Shown in pieces: positions 45,380-54,270 of a stretch of DNA of 62,259 nucleotides. The notes under the pieces are model-generated. The model searched no databases, was not told the DNA's origin, and was given only the letters and a program-made list of their open reading frames with translations. The DNA comes from Sphingobacterium sp. (GTDB taxonomy: Bacteria > Bacteroidota > Bacteroidia > Sphingobacteriales > Sphingobacteriaceae). Numbering within the stretch: the first letter of the stretch is position 1; every line of letters starts with the position of its first letter. Position numbers and translations under genes: made by a program. The stretch is taken from assembly GCA_029239355.1 (NCBI GenBank), contig JAQZAZ010000014.1:1-62259 (forward strand). The letters are read 5' to 3'.

Positions 45380-47122
45380 TTAATTTTGATTTACTATCAG
45401 CCCCGATTTCGCTTCCATATAGCTTAAACTCTGCTCGCACAGATCAGCAAAAAAGGCTACAATCCGATTAGCGTTGGATTTAAAGTACTCCATTTCCAGC
45501 TGGTTTAATTCAGGAGGCAGCTCATGTATCCGCCCTTTCATATCTTTTAATACCTCTTGGTACAACAGGGCTTCGAAAGGTTCATCTGAGGTAAAAAAAT
45601 AGCTTACTTTTTTATCACAGATACAGCTCCATTCGACCAACTCCTCCAACGTCACATTCATCGGTGTGTAACCAATGCGCAGGTAGAGGTAGCTATGTAT
45701 TCCGATCAGGATCAACTGATTTAACAACAGTACCGCCAATTGCTTGCTAGAAGGGTGAGCATCAGAAAATATGGCCAGTAGATCGTGCATGAGCTTTGCA
45801 TTACGTGACCATACATTTGTCGTTTTCAACAGCGTGTCGGCCCAATTTACAGGAGTTAGCGAATATGTCGGCCTATAGCGTGGATTCCGGTAAAGGACAA
45901 CAGAGTCATTCCAGATGGTTTGCGCAAAGCGACTTCCCATATTTAATTTCGCTGCGATAAAGCTGCTGCTTAAAAATGAAATAACTGCTGTCGCCCGACC
46001 AAAAGAAACTTTACGGAAATAACATTGTCCAACCCATTTTTTAATAACAACTAAGTAAATGCTGACATTTCCAACATCTTTTGGGGGATAGTCGAATAAC
46101 CCCTTTCCGTGAGTTTTACTGACATAATAATTGAGCAACATCATCTGTTCAGCCTGATTGTCCCCGCGGATCTGATAAAGGAGCTGCTGTATATCAGACT
46201 GATACTGTTCAGGCCAGGGGAATGTGTGAAAAGTAGATGCAGCGGCCAACGTTTCCTGCTGTGAAATTTTAACTTTTTCTTCTTTCGCCAGTTTAGCCTT
46301 TGCAAGCTCAGCCTGGATGGCCGCTTCAGTTGCCATATTCTTTTCGTATTCGGCCTGCAATTCCTCCATAAAGTAACGGAAGAGTTTTTCTATCGCCGTT
46401 TGCATGACGGCACAATGATCATATAACTGTGAAGCCGCTATAGCAGAAATCTCCAGATCTTTATTTTGATTGACGGCATTAAAGGAATTATCCAATAAGC
46501 GGAAGCGCTCTTTCTCTTCATCTCCTTCACCAATAAATACTTTTTTAAACATCGAGAAGTGTGTTTCAAGGCTTCTTATCCTACTGTCCAGACTGTGTAC
46601 ATTATTTCCTTTACCCTCAACCATCATTTGCAGCAATTTTAAATGGCTTTCCAGACTTTGATGGACCATAAATAATGCACGGAGATAGTTTGCCGTATCG
46701 GCAAATGTCTGTGCCGCCTGTAAAAATTCAGCGGAAACAATCAGCACTTTTTGATAATGCTTATCGGAGAGATCCAGTATGCCCCTCATCTCTTTCGGTT
46801 TACTGATTACGGTATTATTCTCACCGGAACTAAAAATCTCGTGTTTGGGCAAAGCAGAATAACAATAGAATAAACTTCCCATCTTGATCTTATTTTTTAG
46901 CTCAGGAGTAAAAATCAATTCAAATGAAATACCTTCCTGATCCATCAAACATAGCTCAACTATAGGTTTTAACACCTTGTGCGAAAGACCGCTCACGGGT
47001 TTGAGCGCTAACAGTAAATGATAATACTCCTGATTGAGAAACTGGTATTTAACGAGATAAACGCGATCGAGATCCATACGCTCGGATAGACGATCAATGA
47101 TCAATTGGCTATTAATTTCCAT
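45380..47122 (-). CDS. 580-aa NTase-like/HEPN-like protein, apparently duplicated
   Basis: Residues 1-100 resemble the degenerate nucleotidyltransferase-like module of Bacteroidota HEPN proteins (RVYLVKYQFLNQEYYHLLLA, KMGSLFYCYSALPKHEIF) without the GS-x-DxD catalytic motif. Residues about 115-255 read as HEPN (NYLRALFMVHQSLESHLKLL, with Arg near 147 and His near 153). A charged coiled-coil (about 262-290) leads to a second half that appears to repeat the plan: about 300-420 NTase-like and about 430-570 HEPN-like (KQLAVLLLNQLILIGIHSYL). It leads a tight operon of four or five unrecognised genes. HEPN proteins are often RNases or toxin/defence components; function here is inference. Confidence 0.75.
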   Translation of the reverse strand: MEINSQLIIDRLSERMDLDRVYLVKYQFLNQEYYHLLLALKPVSGLSHKVLKPIVELCLMDQEGISFELIFTPELKNKIKMGSLFYCYSALPKHEIFSSGENNTVISKPKEMRGILDLSDKHYQKVLIVSAEFLQAAQTFADTANYLRALFMVHQSLESHLKLLQMMVEGKGNNVHSLDSRIRSLETHFSMFKKVFIGEGDEEKERFRLLDNSFNAVNQNKDLEISAIAASQLYDHCAVMQTAIEKLFRYFMEELQAEYEKNMATEAAIQAELAKAKLAKEEKVKISQQETLAAASTFHTFPWPEQYQSDIQQLLYQIRGDNQAEQMMLLNYYVSKTHGKGLFDYPPKDVGNVSIYLVVIKKWVGQCYFRKVSFGRATAVISFLSSSFIAAKLNMGSRFAQTIWNDSVVLYRNPRYRPTYSLTPVNWADTLLKTTNVWSRNAKLMHDLLAIFSDAHPSSKQLAVLLLNQLILIGIHSYLYLRIGYTPMNVTLEELVEWSCICDKKVSYFFTSDEPFEALLYQEVLKDMKGRIHELPPELNQLEMEYFKSNANRIVAFFADLCEQSLSYMEAKSGLIVNQN

Positions 47123-47911
47123 TCCAAAACACGATTTTAGGTAAAAAATGGCGCAACAAAAAGCTTAACAACAAAGCTGTCGGTAGCTATAATTGCACAT
47201 AACAAACACTTAATTTGTAAAAAAACAGTAATTGTCACCAAGGGGACTGAATAGGGTTCAAGACGGTAATAAATATAAACGTTTGCCCCTTGGTCTAGTT
47301 AGGAAGTGCCAATCTTGAAATCAAAATGTATTGAAATATTCATCAAGCGAAAAAGTTATTGTCCGGAGTTGGCATTTGAACGGAAATAACTGTATGTAAT
47401 CCTTTTATAGAAAACATGTAACAATACATTATTATAGTTTATATATACAAATATAATTAATATAAATATAAAAACAAATATTTTTTATAATGTATTTGTG
47501 CAACTTTTCAAGCAGAACTCTCTTACTACAAGTAATACCACTTGTCCCCGATCGGTCATTAAGCTTACAACTAGCAATACTAAATTTATGATATCCATTC
47601 CTCATGAGATACTTTATCAATAAACTCGTCTTAAATTAAAATTAGAAGCGTACTTTATCTGCCTTAAAACATCTTATCGACAAACTGCTATGAACGGGAC
47701 AATATTTATCATATTATTGTTATATTTATCCATAAAATGACCGGGCAAAACGTAATAAATATCTCAATGTAGCACATAATATTGCTATTAGCCGTAGACG
47801 GATCATAAATAGCCAAAGCGGATTGTAAAATATCTATCGAATTTGAAATCGATGCACTGTATTTTTATAGTAGGTAAGACCGAGCAAGGTTAGTAGATCA
47901 CACAGAAAATT
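47123..47911. other. 789-nt AT-rich gene-free stretch
   Basis: Nothing coding was supported; the 62-codon minus-strand frame at 47432-47620 is low-complexity and rich in I, K and Y. It contains a 9-bp inverted repeat ACCAAGGGG (47237-47245) and CCCCTTGGT (47286-47294), and an AT-rich hairpin with AATACATTAT (47423-47432) and ATAATGTATT (47487-47496). It should hold the promoter of the unknown operon (minus) and of the DKNYY-like gene (plus), but no clean TAnnTTTG box stood out. Confidence 0.5.
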
Positions 47912-49003
47912 ATGACATGCATTTTTAAGATGGGAATAATCAGCACATGCATAGGTTTGTTCTTTTCCTGCAAAGAGCAGGTCAGTCCTTTGTCTGAAGA
48001 CTACTATAAGAAAAATGGAGCGATCTATTTTATCCCAGGAGGCAATGGTTTTGAGCGTGGGTCAAGAAAGATGGAAGCAGATGTAAATAGCTTTTCTGTG
48101 ATCAAAGGCGTCTATGCACGTGATAAAGACAAGATCTATTTTATGGGCTGTCCACAACAATTCGTGGATGCAAAGACCTTTCGATTGAAAGGAAAGATTC
48201 CCGTCGACCAGTTTCAAGTCTTTCATTTCACCGGCTTTCCCTCCGCCACAGGGGATTGTAGTAAGCAACAACTCTCCGTCTTGAGAGGGGCTGATCCCGA
48301 AACATATAGTACGCTGTATGATAAAATTGCTTCTCTTTCGAAGGACAAAGCACAGTATTTCTACAAATCCTCACCCATAGATGTAGATTATGTAACATTC
48401 AAAATTTTGAACGAACATTTTGTAAAAGACAAAAATAGGCTCTATGTGGTCACTCAGAAAAGTATCAATCCACTCAATTACACAACGGATAAAATTGATG
48501 TGCTCAATAATGAATACATCATTTTGGATGGCAAAAAATTACTTTATTACCAGCCCTATCATGGTATCGGTGTGCTCGAAACGACTTTGCCTTCAACTAA
48601 TAACATCAAATTACTTGATAGAAAAACGGTAATCATTGATCAACTGGTTCTCATTGAAGGAAAGAAATTTGAATTCACGGATGTTGATGCCGACAGTTTT
48701 AAGATATTGGAGGGATCAAGCCATGTCCATTTTTGGGCAAGTGATAAAAATCATATATACCATAATCAACTACCAGTTGCAAATGTTGATCTCAATACGT
48801 TTACAGTCTTGCATTATGCTGTAGCCAAAGACGCCAAGCATATCTTTATCGGGGATAAAATTTTTGAGGGTCCCGATGTCCAAAGCTTCAGAAAAGTCGA
48901 TAAAGCAAAATCATCCCACGATTTTGAAGATGATCTTGGCAACAAGTATTGGTACCGACCCAAGGAGGGAGGTGCGGAACTTATTCCGATAAAGAAGAAA
49001 TAA
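47912..49003 (+). CDS. DKNYY-family lipoprotein
   Basis: 363 aa. The start is either the ATG at 47912 or the internal Met at 47930, which gives a tidier lipoprotein signal (MGIISTCIGLFFSC, lipidated Cys). The body repeats a short unit of the form x-A-K-D-K-x-x-I/V-Y followed by D-x-x-S/T-F (for example YARDKDKIYF, DVNSFSVIKG, FVKDKNRLYV, WASDKNHIYH, AVAKDAKHIF), the hallmark of DKNYY proteins in Gram-negative bacteria. At least five such units are visible. Function of the family is unknown; surface or periplasmic location is predicted. It stands alone. Confidence 0.8.
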   Translation: MTCIFKMGIISTCIGLFFSCKEQVSPLSEDYYKKNGAIYFIPGGNGFERGSRKMEADVNSFSVIKGVYARDKDKIYFMGCPQQFVDAKTFRLKGKIPVDQFQVFHFTGFPSATGDCSKQQLSVLRGADPETYSTLYDKIASLSKDKAQYFYKSSPIDVDYVTFKILNEHFVKDKNRLYVVTQKSINPLNYTTDKIDVLNNEYIILDGKKLLYYQPYHGIGVLETTLPSTNNIKLLDRKTVIIDQLVLIEGKKFEFTDVDADSFKILEGSSHVHFWASDKNHIYHNQLPVANVDLNTFTVLHYAVAKDAKHIFIGDKIFEGPDVQSFRKVDKAKSSHDFEDDLGNKYWYRPKEGGAELIPIKKK

Positions 49004-49240
49004 TGATATCTCTTGAATCTATTATTTTAAAATCGGTCGTCTAATTAAGTATAAGTTCATAACGTACTGATCTTCCAAGCCAAGTTTCTTGGAATATCCC
49101 TTACATATAAAAGCCAGCAATGATTTAACGCACAGGTGAGGTTTGAAATAGAAACAATTTCTAAAAAATCACAGAACTAAATTCTATCAGACAAAATATA
49201 CTCTTTAAGATTTATTAACTTTAAAGGAATACTCAGTTAT

Positions 49241-49248
49241 TAGCTTTG
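49241..49248 (+). promoter_or_regulatory. -7 box near the module B sigma gene
   Basis: TAGCTTTG is a full match to TAnnTTTG, 18 nt before the GTG start of the ECF sigma gene, so the leader would be only about 10 nt. The -33 region (TTTAAAGG about 19 nt upstream) is weak. Confidence 0.45.
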
Positions 49249-49266
49249 ACCAATTAAACTGATTCT

Positions 49267-49794
49267 GTGAGCGAATTATTAATAGCATCATTAAAAAAGG
49301 GTGACCATTTTGCAATGGAACAGATTTTCAATCTGTATTGGGAAGATATATTTGATGCAACTTTAAAAAAAATAGGTGATGAGAATGTTGCTCAAGACAT
49401 TACGCAGGAAATTTTCATTAAACTTTGGGAAAACCGCGAACAGATAGTCTTATCTGGCGATCTTGCAGCCTACTTACATGGTGCAGTGAAATTCAAAGTC
49501 ATCAACTATTTCAGGAACAATACCGTTAAAGATGGACACCGAGCAGAACTGGCGACTCTCATGAGCCAGCAATACGCAGACGCCGCTGACGACCTGATCA
49601 TCTTACAAGACACCGAACAAAAAGTTGAAGAAGCTTTAATGCAACTCCCTGAACGTATGCGCCAAGTTGTACTGATGAGCCGCAAACAAGAAAAATCCAT
49701 CAAAGAGATTGCTGTCGAATTAAATATTTCGGCACAAACCGTAAAAAATCAAATTACCTCAGCGATGAAATTGCTCAAGAAAAGCCTTTCCTAG
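49267..49794 (+). CDS. ECF sigma-70 factor (module B)
   Basis: 175 aa, GTG start. Region 2 at about 5-75 (HFAMEQIFNLYWEDIFDATL, DITQEIFIKLWENREQI) and region 4 at about 115-170 (LPERMRQVVLMSRKQEKSIK, LNISAQTVKNQITSAMKLL). It is shorter than the module A sigma and lacks the hydrophobic tail. It is followed 99 nt later by FecR and an STN-containing SusC, so it should drive module B when released. Only about 25-30 percent of positions look shared with the module A sigma by eye. Confidence 0.93.
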   Translation: MSELLIASLKKGDHFAMEQIFNLYWEDIFDATLKKIGDENVAQDITQEIFIKLWENREQIVLSGDLAAYLHGAVKFKVINYFRNNTVKDGHRAELATLMSQQYADAADDLIILQDTEQKVEEALMQLPERMRQVVLMSRKQEKSIKEIAVELNISAQTVKNQITSAMKLLKKSLS

Positions 49795-49893
49795 CCCGTT
49801 TCTTACCTTCTAATTTTTAGTTTAACAAAAAACTAACACACTCCTAACATTTTCGCCTAGTACCATTTCTCATTTGAAGTGACATGTATTCAA

Positions 49894-50841
49894 ATGAAGG
49901 AAGAAAAAGCAAAGCAACTACTGCAAAAATATTTAAATGGTGAGGCTAACGCCGCCGAAGTTAAACAAGTTGAGGAATGGTATGCTCAACTGAATAAAGC
50001 TAAAAGCAAAGTTTCACAAGAACGCAAAAATGCGCTGCGTGAACAAATGTTGAGCAATATTCAGTCCGCAATGTCCGAGAAGCAGCTTAAAAAACATATC
50101 CTTTCGCGTTATCCAATTTTGAAGATAGCTGCTGCAATCTTAATTATCCTTTCTGCTGGCTTATTTGTTAATCAAATGAACAATCAAGCCGGTTCGAATA
50201 TTACGCAAATCGTAACCACGACAAAGGCCGGTGAGCGTAAAAAAATTGCGCTGACAGATGGATCCGAAATTATCCTCGAACCTTCTTCAAAAATCAGCTA
50301 TCCAAGTAACTTCAATGGAAAAATTCGGGAAATTGAACTGACCGAAGGTGAGGCCTTTTTTACTATTGCCCATGATGAACAGCATCCGTTTCGAGTACAG
50401 CTTGATTCCGGGTTAGCCGTAAAAGTATTAGGAACCTCCTTTCGGATTAAAGCCTATCAAGCATCCAAAAACGTTGAAATACTGGTTGCAACAGGTAAGG
50501 TTGCTGTACAGCAACGAGAAAAAACACTTGGCGTGCTGACCAAAAACCAAAGTCTGCTATATAGCAAACAGACCCAAAAATCGTCCCGTAGCTCCGTCGA
50601 AACAAATACCGCTATAGCAATCGCCTTCGATGGGGCTTCGCTACAAGAGGTGACCAGAAAATTGGGATACATCTACAACATCGAGATCGTACTGAAAGAT
50701 AAAGCACTTTCCACCTTAAAAACTACAGCTACCTTCAACAGTACCCAAAAGCCTGAAGAGATTTTAGAAATTCTCTGCAGTCTCCACCATATCCGATACA
50801 GCGCAACAGAAAACAACACGATATTCAACATCCATAAATAA
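49894..50841 (+). CDS. FecR-family anti-sigma factor (module B)
   Basis: 315 aa from the ATG at 49894; the frame is open from a GTG at 49879, but MKEEKAKQLLQKYLNGEAN is the usual opening of these proteins. Membrane helix near 72-92 (ILKIAAAILIILSAGLFV), FecR domain in the periplasmic part (ERKKIALTDGSEIILEPSSK, GEAFFTIAHDEQHPFRVQL, VKVLGTSFRIKAY) and a C-terminal STN-contacting segment (FDGASLQEVTRKLGYIYNIE). Partner of the sigma factor just upstream and the STN-SusC 34 nt downstream. Confidence 0.92.
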   Translation: MKEEKAKQLLQKYLNGEANAAEVKQVEEWYAQLNKAKSKVSQERKNALREQMLSNIQSAMSEKQLKKHILSRYPILKIAAAILIILSAGLFVNQMNNQAGSNITQIVTTTKAGERKKIALTDGSEIILEPSSKISYPSNFNGKIREIELTEGEAFFTIAHDEQHPFRVQLDSGLAVKVLGTSFRIKAYQASKNVEILVATGKVAVQQREKTLGVLTKNQSLLYSKQTQKSSRSSVETNTAIAIAFDGASLQEVTRKLGYIYNIEIVLKDKALSTLKTTATFNSTQKPEEILEILCSLHHIRYSATENNTIFNIHK

Positions 50842-50875
50842 TATCCAAAAATAACCACAAAAAATCTTAGTCAAC

Positions 50876-53800
50876 ATGCGTAATTCATTACCTAATTATT
50901 ACAAAAAAATGAAAACACCTCCATTCAAAAGAGAACTCTCTTTTTATCGGATCATGAAGTATCCCTGCCTTGCATTTTCGATTACTTCAGTATTCTGCAG
51001 CTCATTGATGGCCTCCCCCACTATGGCCCAGCGATTGGATAAAAGTAGAATAAACATCAAAATCAACAAGGGACAACAACTTGAAGAGATTCTGCACAGG
51101 ATTGAAAATCTTTCTGGTCTGAGCTTCGTATATAACCCTGACCTTTTACAGGAAAGCAATACTGTCTTAAGTGGTAATTTCAAAACTGAACCCGTTCGTT
51201 CTATATTAAATAAACTAGGCATCAATGCCGTGGAGAAGGACGGTCATGTCATATTAAATACTCAGGCGAATGTTAAAGCAGACCGTATAGTCACAGGAAT
51301 TGTCCGTGATACTTTAGGAGCAGCTATCGCAGGTGTATCCGTAAAAGTGGTCGGAACACAAACTGGAACAACAACAGATGCCGAAGGTTCGTTCCGTATT
51401 GAAGCCGGGGTCCAAGCAGTACTTTCGTTCTCGATGATTGGTTTCCACCCCAAAGAGGTGAGAGTGGGTGAAAATGAAGTTATTAATGTAATACTAAGTG
51501 AAGAACGGTCAACACTATCTGAGGTCGTCGTAGTGGGTTACGGAACACAGAAGAAGGAAACTTTAACAGGTGCCGTCAGTGTGGTATCACTCGATAAATT
51601 ATCCTCAAGATCAGTAAACAGCGTCGGTGAAGTCTTAGCAGGTAAGTCTCCCGGTGTTATTGTAACCAACGAAGGTGGTGACCCTACATCCCCACCTCGT
51701 ATCAACATTCGTGGTGCCGGCGGTATAAATGGTGAAAGTGTGCTCTATGTGATTGACGGTTCTATTTTCTTAGGTACACCACAGTTAAACCCCAACGATA
51801 TCGAGTCTATTTCCGTTTTAAAGGATGCCTCCGCTGCGATCTATGGGGCAAGAGCTTCCGGAGGTGTGGTTTTGATCACAACAAAAAAAGGCAAAAAGGG
51901 ACAGTTACAAATCAGTGTCGACGCCAAAATCGGTCAACAAAGTGCGTGGCGCAAACTAAAACCTTTAAATGCCGAACAACGTGCTGAAGTAGCGGCCACC
52001 GCCGCAAAAAATGGAGGTACGACTATCTTGCCTGCTTTCGACCCAGCAAAATATCCAGATGGACTTGTGACAAAAACCAACTGGATGGATGAAGTCTTTA
52101 GAAATGCAACTTTGCAGGATTACAATGGCGCGATCAATGGTGGAAATGAAAAGTCTAATTTTTACTTGAGTTTCAATTACCGCAACGCAGAAGGTATTGT
52201 ACTCAATACGAAAACACAACGCTACAATTTCAGGATAAACTCGGAGCATCAGATTACCCCTTGGTTAAAAGTGGGTGAAAATATGTCCTACAGCAGCACC
52301 AATGGAAATGGTGCCAATACCAGCAGCGATTATACTGGGGCACTCTTATCAGCAGTTTATTACCCAACGAATGGAACGCCTTATAATGCTGATGGAAGTT
52401 TCGCTGGCCTACCAGGTCCTTATCCCGGTGATTACGGCGATATCATCAACCCAGTAGCTGAATTAATGCGCATTGACATCAATAATCCAGTCAATGTACT
52501 GGTCATCAATCCCTACGCAAATTTTCAATTAACGAAAGGTCTGTCATTCCGATCTAATCTAAGCATTACCAAATCCAATGCCAGATACAAAAGTTTTACA
52601 CCAAAACGCCCCGAAATTGGTAAACCCGTTATGAGCAACAGCTTAGTTGAAAGAGCGAATGACGGTAATGATATTCTTGCAGAACAAGTATTAAACTACA
52701 AAACCAAGTTCGATGCACATCAGCTCGACTTGACTGGTGGATATACTTTTCAAAAGACTAAAAGCACGTATCTGAATACCTCAGCGAGTGATTTTGATGA
52801 CGAATCCAAACAATATAGGTACTTAGATAATGCGAATAAAGTGCAACCGCCCGAAAGCGGCTATACCTCAACAGCAATTTCATCTCTTTTCCTAAGAGCA
52901 AACTACAATTATAATGAAAAATACTTATTATCATTGATTGGAAGGCGAGACGGTTCGTCCATGTTAAAGGAAAAAAATAGATATAGAAACTATTATTCAA
53001 TTTCAGGGGGCTGGGCACTCAACAAAGAAGATTTCCTACGTTCAGTAGAATGGCTAAACGAACTAAAATTAAGGGGAAGCTATGGTGTTTTAGGTGGTCT
53101 GGCCAATCTAAATCCATTGGATGTAAGCCCACTTCTTTTACGTACGACAAGTTACTTCGGAGCAAAACCAACACTGCAAAATGGCTATGCCCAAAATGTC
53201 CTACCGAATGAGGACCTACGTTGGGCAGAAAGTAAACAAACCAATATAGGTTTGGACCTTGGTATTTTTAACGGTTTGAGTTTGGTCGCGGATTATTTTG
53301 TTAAGGAAACAAATAATATGATCCTAACCAAACCACTTCCGGGGACCGCGGGTCTAAGTACGCAAACCATCAACGGCGGATTGGTAAAAGATAAAGGCTT
53401 TGAATTAGGATTAAGCTATAGTAGTGCTAAAAACAAGGACTTTTCGTACTCCATCAATGCGACGCTAACCAAATTAACCAACAACGTTGAAGAATTGGCG
53501 CCTGGATTAAATAATATTGCTGTAGGTACCAACTTTAGAAATGAGTTGGCTCCCCTAACAATAACTGTCGGTCAACCACTTTACAGCTATTATGTCTTAA
53601 AAACGGATGGCATTTTTCAGAGCCAGGCTGAAGCAGATGGTTACAAAAATGCAAATGGTCAAAAAATCCAACCGAATGCAAAAGCCGGTGATTTTAAGTT
53701 CGTAGACATCGATGGTAATGGTTCTATTGGTCCCGAAGATCGCTATTATGCAGGTAGTGCTTATCCCGATTTCTCGTACGGTCTAAGCTTTAATGCAAAT

Positions 53801-54253
53801 TATAAAAACTTCGATTTCAACATTTTTGCACAGGGCGTGCAAGGGAATAAGTTATTCAATGCAATTAAAAGAACAACTTATAGCGCTAGTGGTCCTTCAT
53901 ACAATAAACTAGAAGGGATTCTTGACGCCTGGTCTCCGGAAAATCCGAACGGAAAAGTGCCGATCATCTCAAGCTCAGACGCCAATGGTAACTTTAATGC
54001 ATCGGACTTTTATATCGAAGACGGTTCTTTTCTACGTATCCGTAACGTCACATTAGGATACACGCTGCCAAAATCCCTTGCGGATAAATTTAAACTTGGA
54101 AACGTAAGAGTCTATGCGACCACAAACAATTTATTTACGTTCACAAAATATACAGGTTTTGATCCAGAAATTGGTATGGATAATAATGGACTTGATGTCG
54201 GTCGATACCCACAAGCCAGAAGCTTTATTTTCGGTCTAAATGTCAATTTTTAA
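50876..54253 (+). CDS. SusC/RagA TonB-linked transporter with STN signalling domain (module B)
   Basis: 1125 aa. The start could also be Met12 (50909) or Met27; the signal peptide (PCLAFSITSVFCSSLMASPT, cleavage near MAQ, about 52) is preceded by a long basic N-region typical of STN-SusCs. STN domain about 57-132 (INIKINKGQQLEEILHRIEN), carboxypeptidase-regulatory-like domain about 140-215, plug (EVVVVGYGTQKKETLTGAVS, NIRGAGGINGESVLYVIDGS, SVLKDASAAIYGARASGG), then barrel ending in NVNF. Signals through the FecR encoded 34 nt upstream. The cargo is probably the substrate of the fused phosphodiesterase/phosphatase encoded after SusD. Confidence 0.95.
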   Translation: MRNSLPNYYKKMKTPPFKRELSFYRIMKYPCLAFSITSVFCSSLMASPTMAQRLDKSRINIKINKGQQLEEILHRIENLSGLSFVYNPDLLQESNTVLSGNFKTEPVRSILNKLGINAVEKDGHVILNTQANVKADRIVTGIVRDTLGAAIAGVSVKVVGTQTGTTTDAEGSFRIEAGVQAVLSFSMIGFHPKEVRVGENEVINVILSEERSTLSEVVVVGYGTQKKETLTGAVSVVSLDKLSSRSVNSVGEVLAGKSPGVIVTNEGGDPTSPPRINIRGAGGINGESVLYVIDGSIFLGTPQLNPNDIESISVLKDASAAIYGARASGGVVLITTKKGKKGQLQISVDAKIGQQSAWRKLKPLNAEQRAEVAATAAKNGGTTILPAFDPAKYPDGLVTKTNWMDEVFRNATLQDYNGAINGGNEKSNFYLSFNYRNAEGIVLNTKTQRYNFRINSEHQITPWLKVGENMSYSSTNGNGANTSSDYTGALLSAVYYPTNGTPYNADGSFAGLPGPYPGDYGDIINPVAELMRIDINNPVNVLVINPYANFQLTKGLSFRSNLSITKSNARYKSFTPKRPEIGKPVMSNSLVERANDGNDILAEQVLNYKTKFDAHQLDLTGGYTFQKTKSTYLNTSASDFDDESKQYRYLDNANKVQPPESGYTSTAISSLFLRANYNYNEKYLLSLIGRRDGSSMLKEKNRYRNYYSISGGWALNKEDFLRSVEWLNELKLRGSYGVLGGLANLNPLDVSPLLLRTTSYFGAKPTLQNGYAQNVLPNEDLRWAESKQTNIGLDLGIFNGLSLVADYFVKETNNMILTKPLPGTAGLSTQTINGGLVKDKGFELGLSYSSAKNKDFSYSINATLTKLTNNVEELAPGLNNIAVGTNFRNELAPLTITVGQPLYSYYVLKTDGIFQSQAEADGYKNANGQKIQPNAKAGDFKFVDIDGNGSIGPEDRYYAGSAYPDFSYGLSFNANYKNFDFNIFAQGVQGNKLFNAIKRTTYSASGPSYNKLEGILDAWSPENPNGKVPIISSSDANGNFNASDFYIEDGSFLRIRNVTLGYTLPKSLADKFKLGNVRVYATTNNLFTFTKYTGFDPEIGMDNNGLDVGRYPQARSFIFGLNVNF

Positions 54254-54270
54254 TTTTAGCATAATAAAAA

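Noticed and set aside
47237..47294. 9-bp inverted repeat as a terminator or riboswitch
   Set aside because: 40-nt loop and no T tract; not attributable to any known RNA class.
47432..47620. 62-codon minus-strand frame in the AT-rich gap
   Set aside because: Low-complexity I/K/Y-rich sequence from AT-rich DNA, no start context, no domain.
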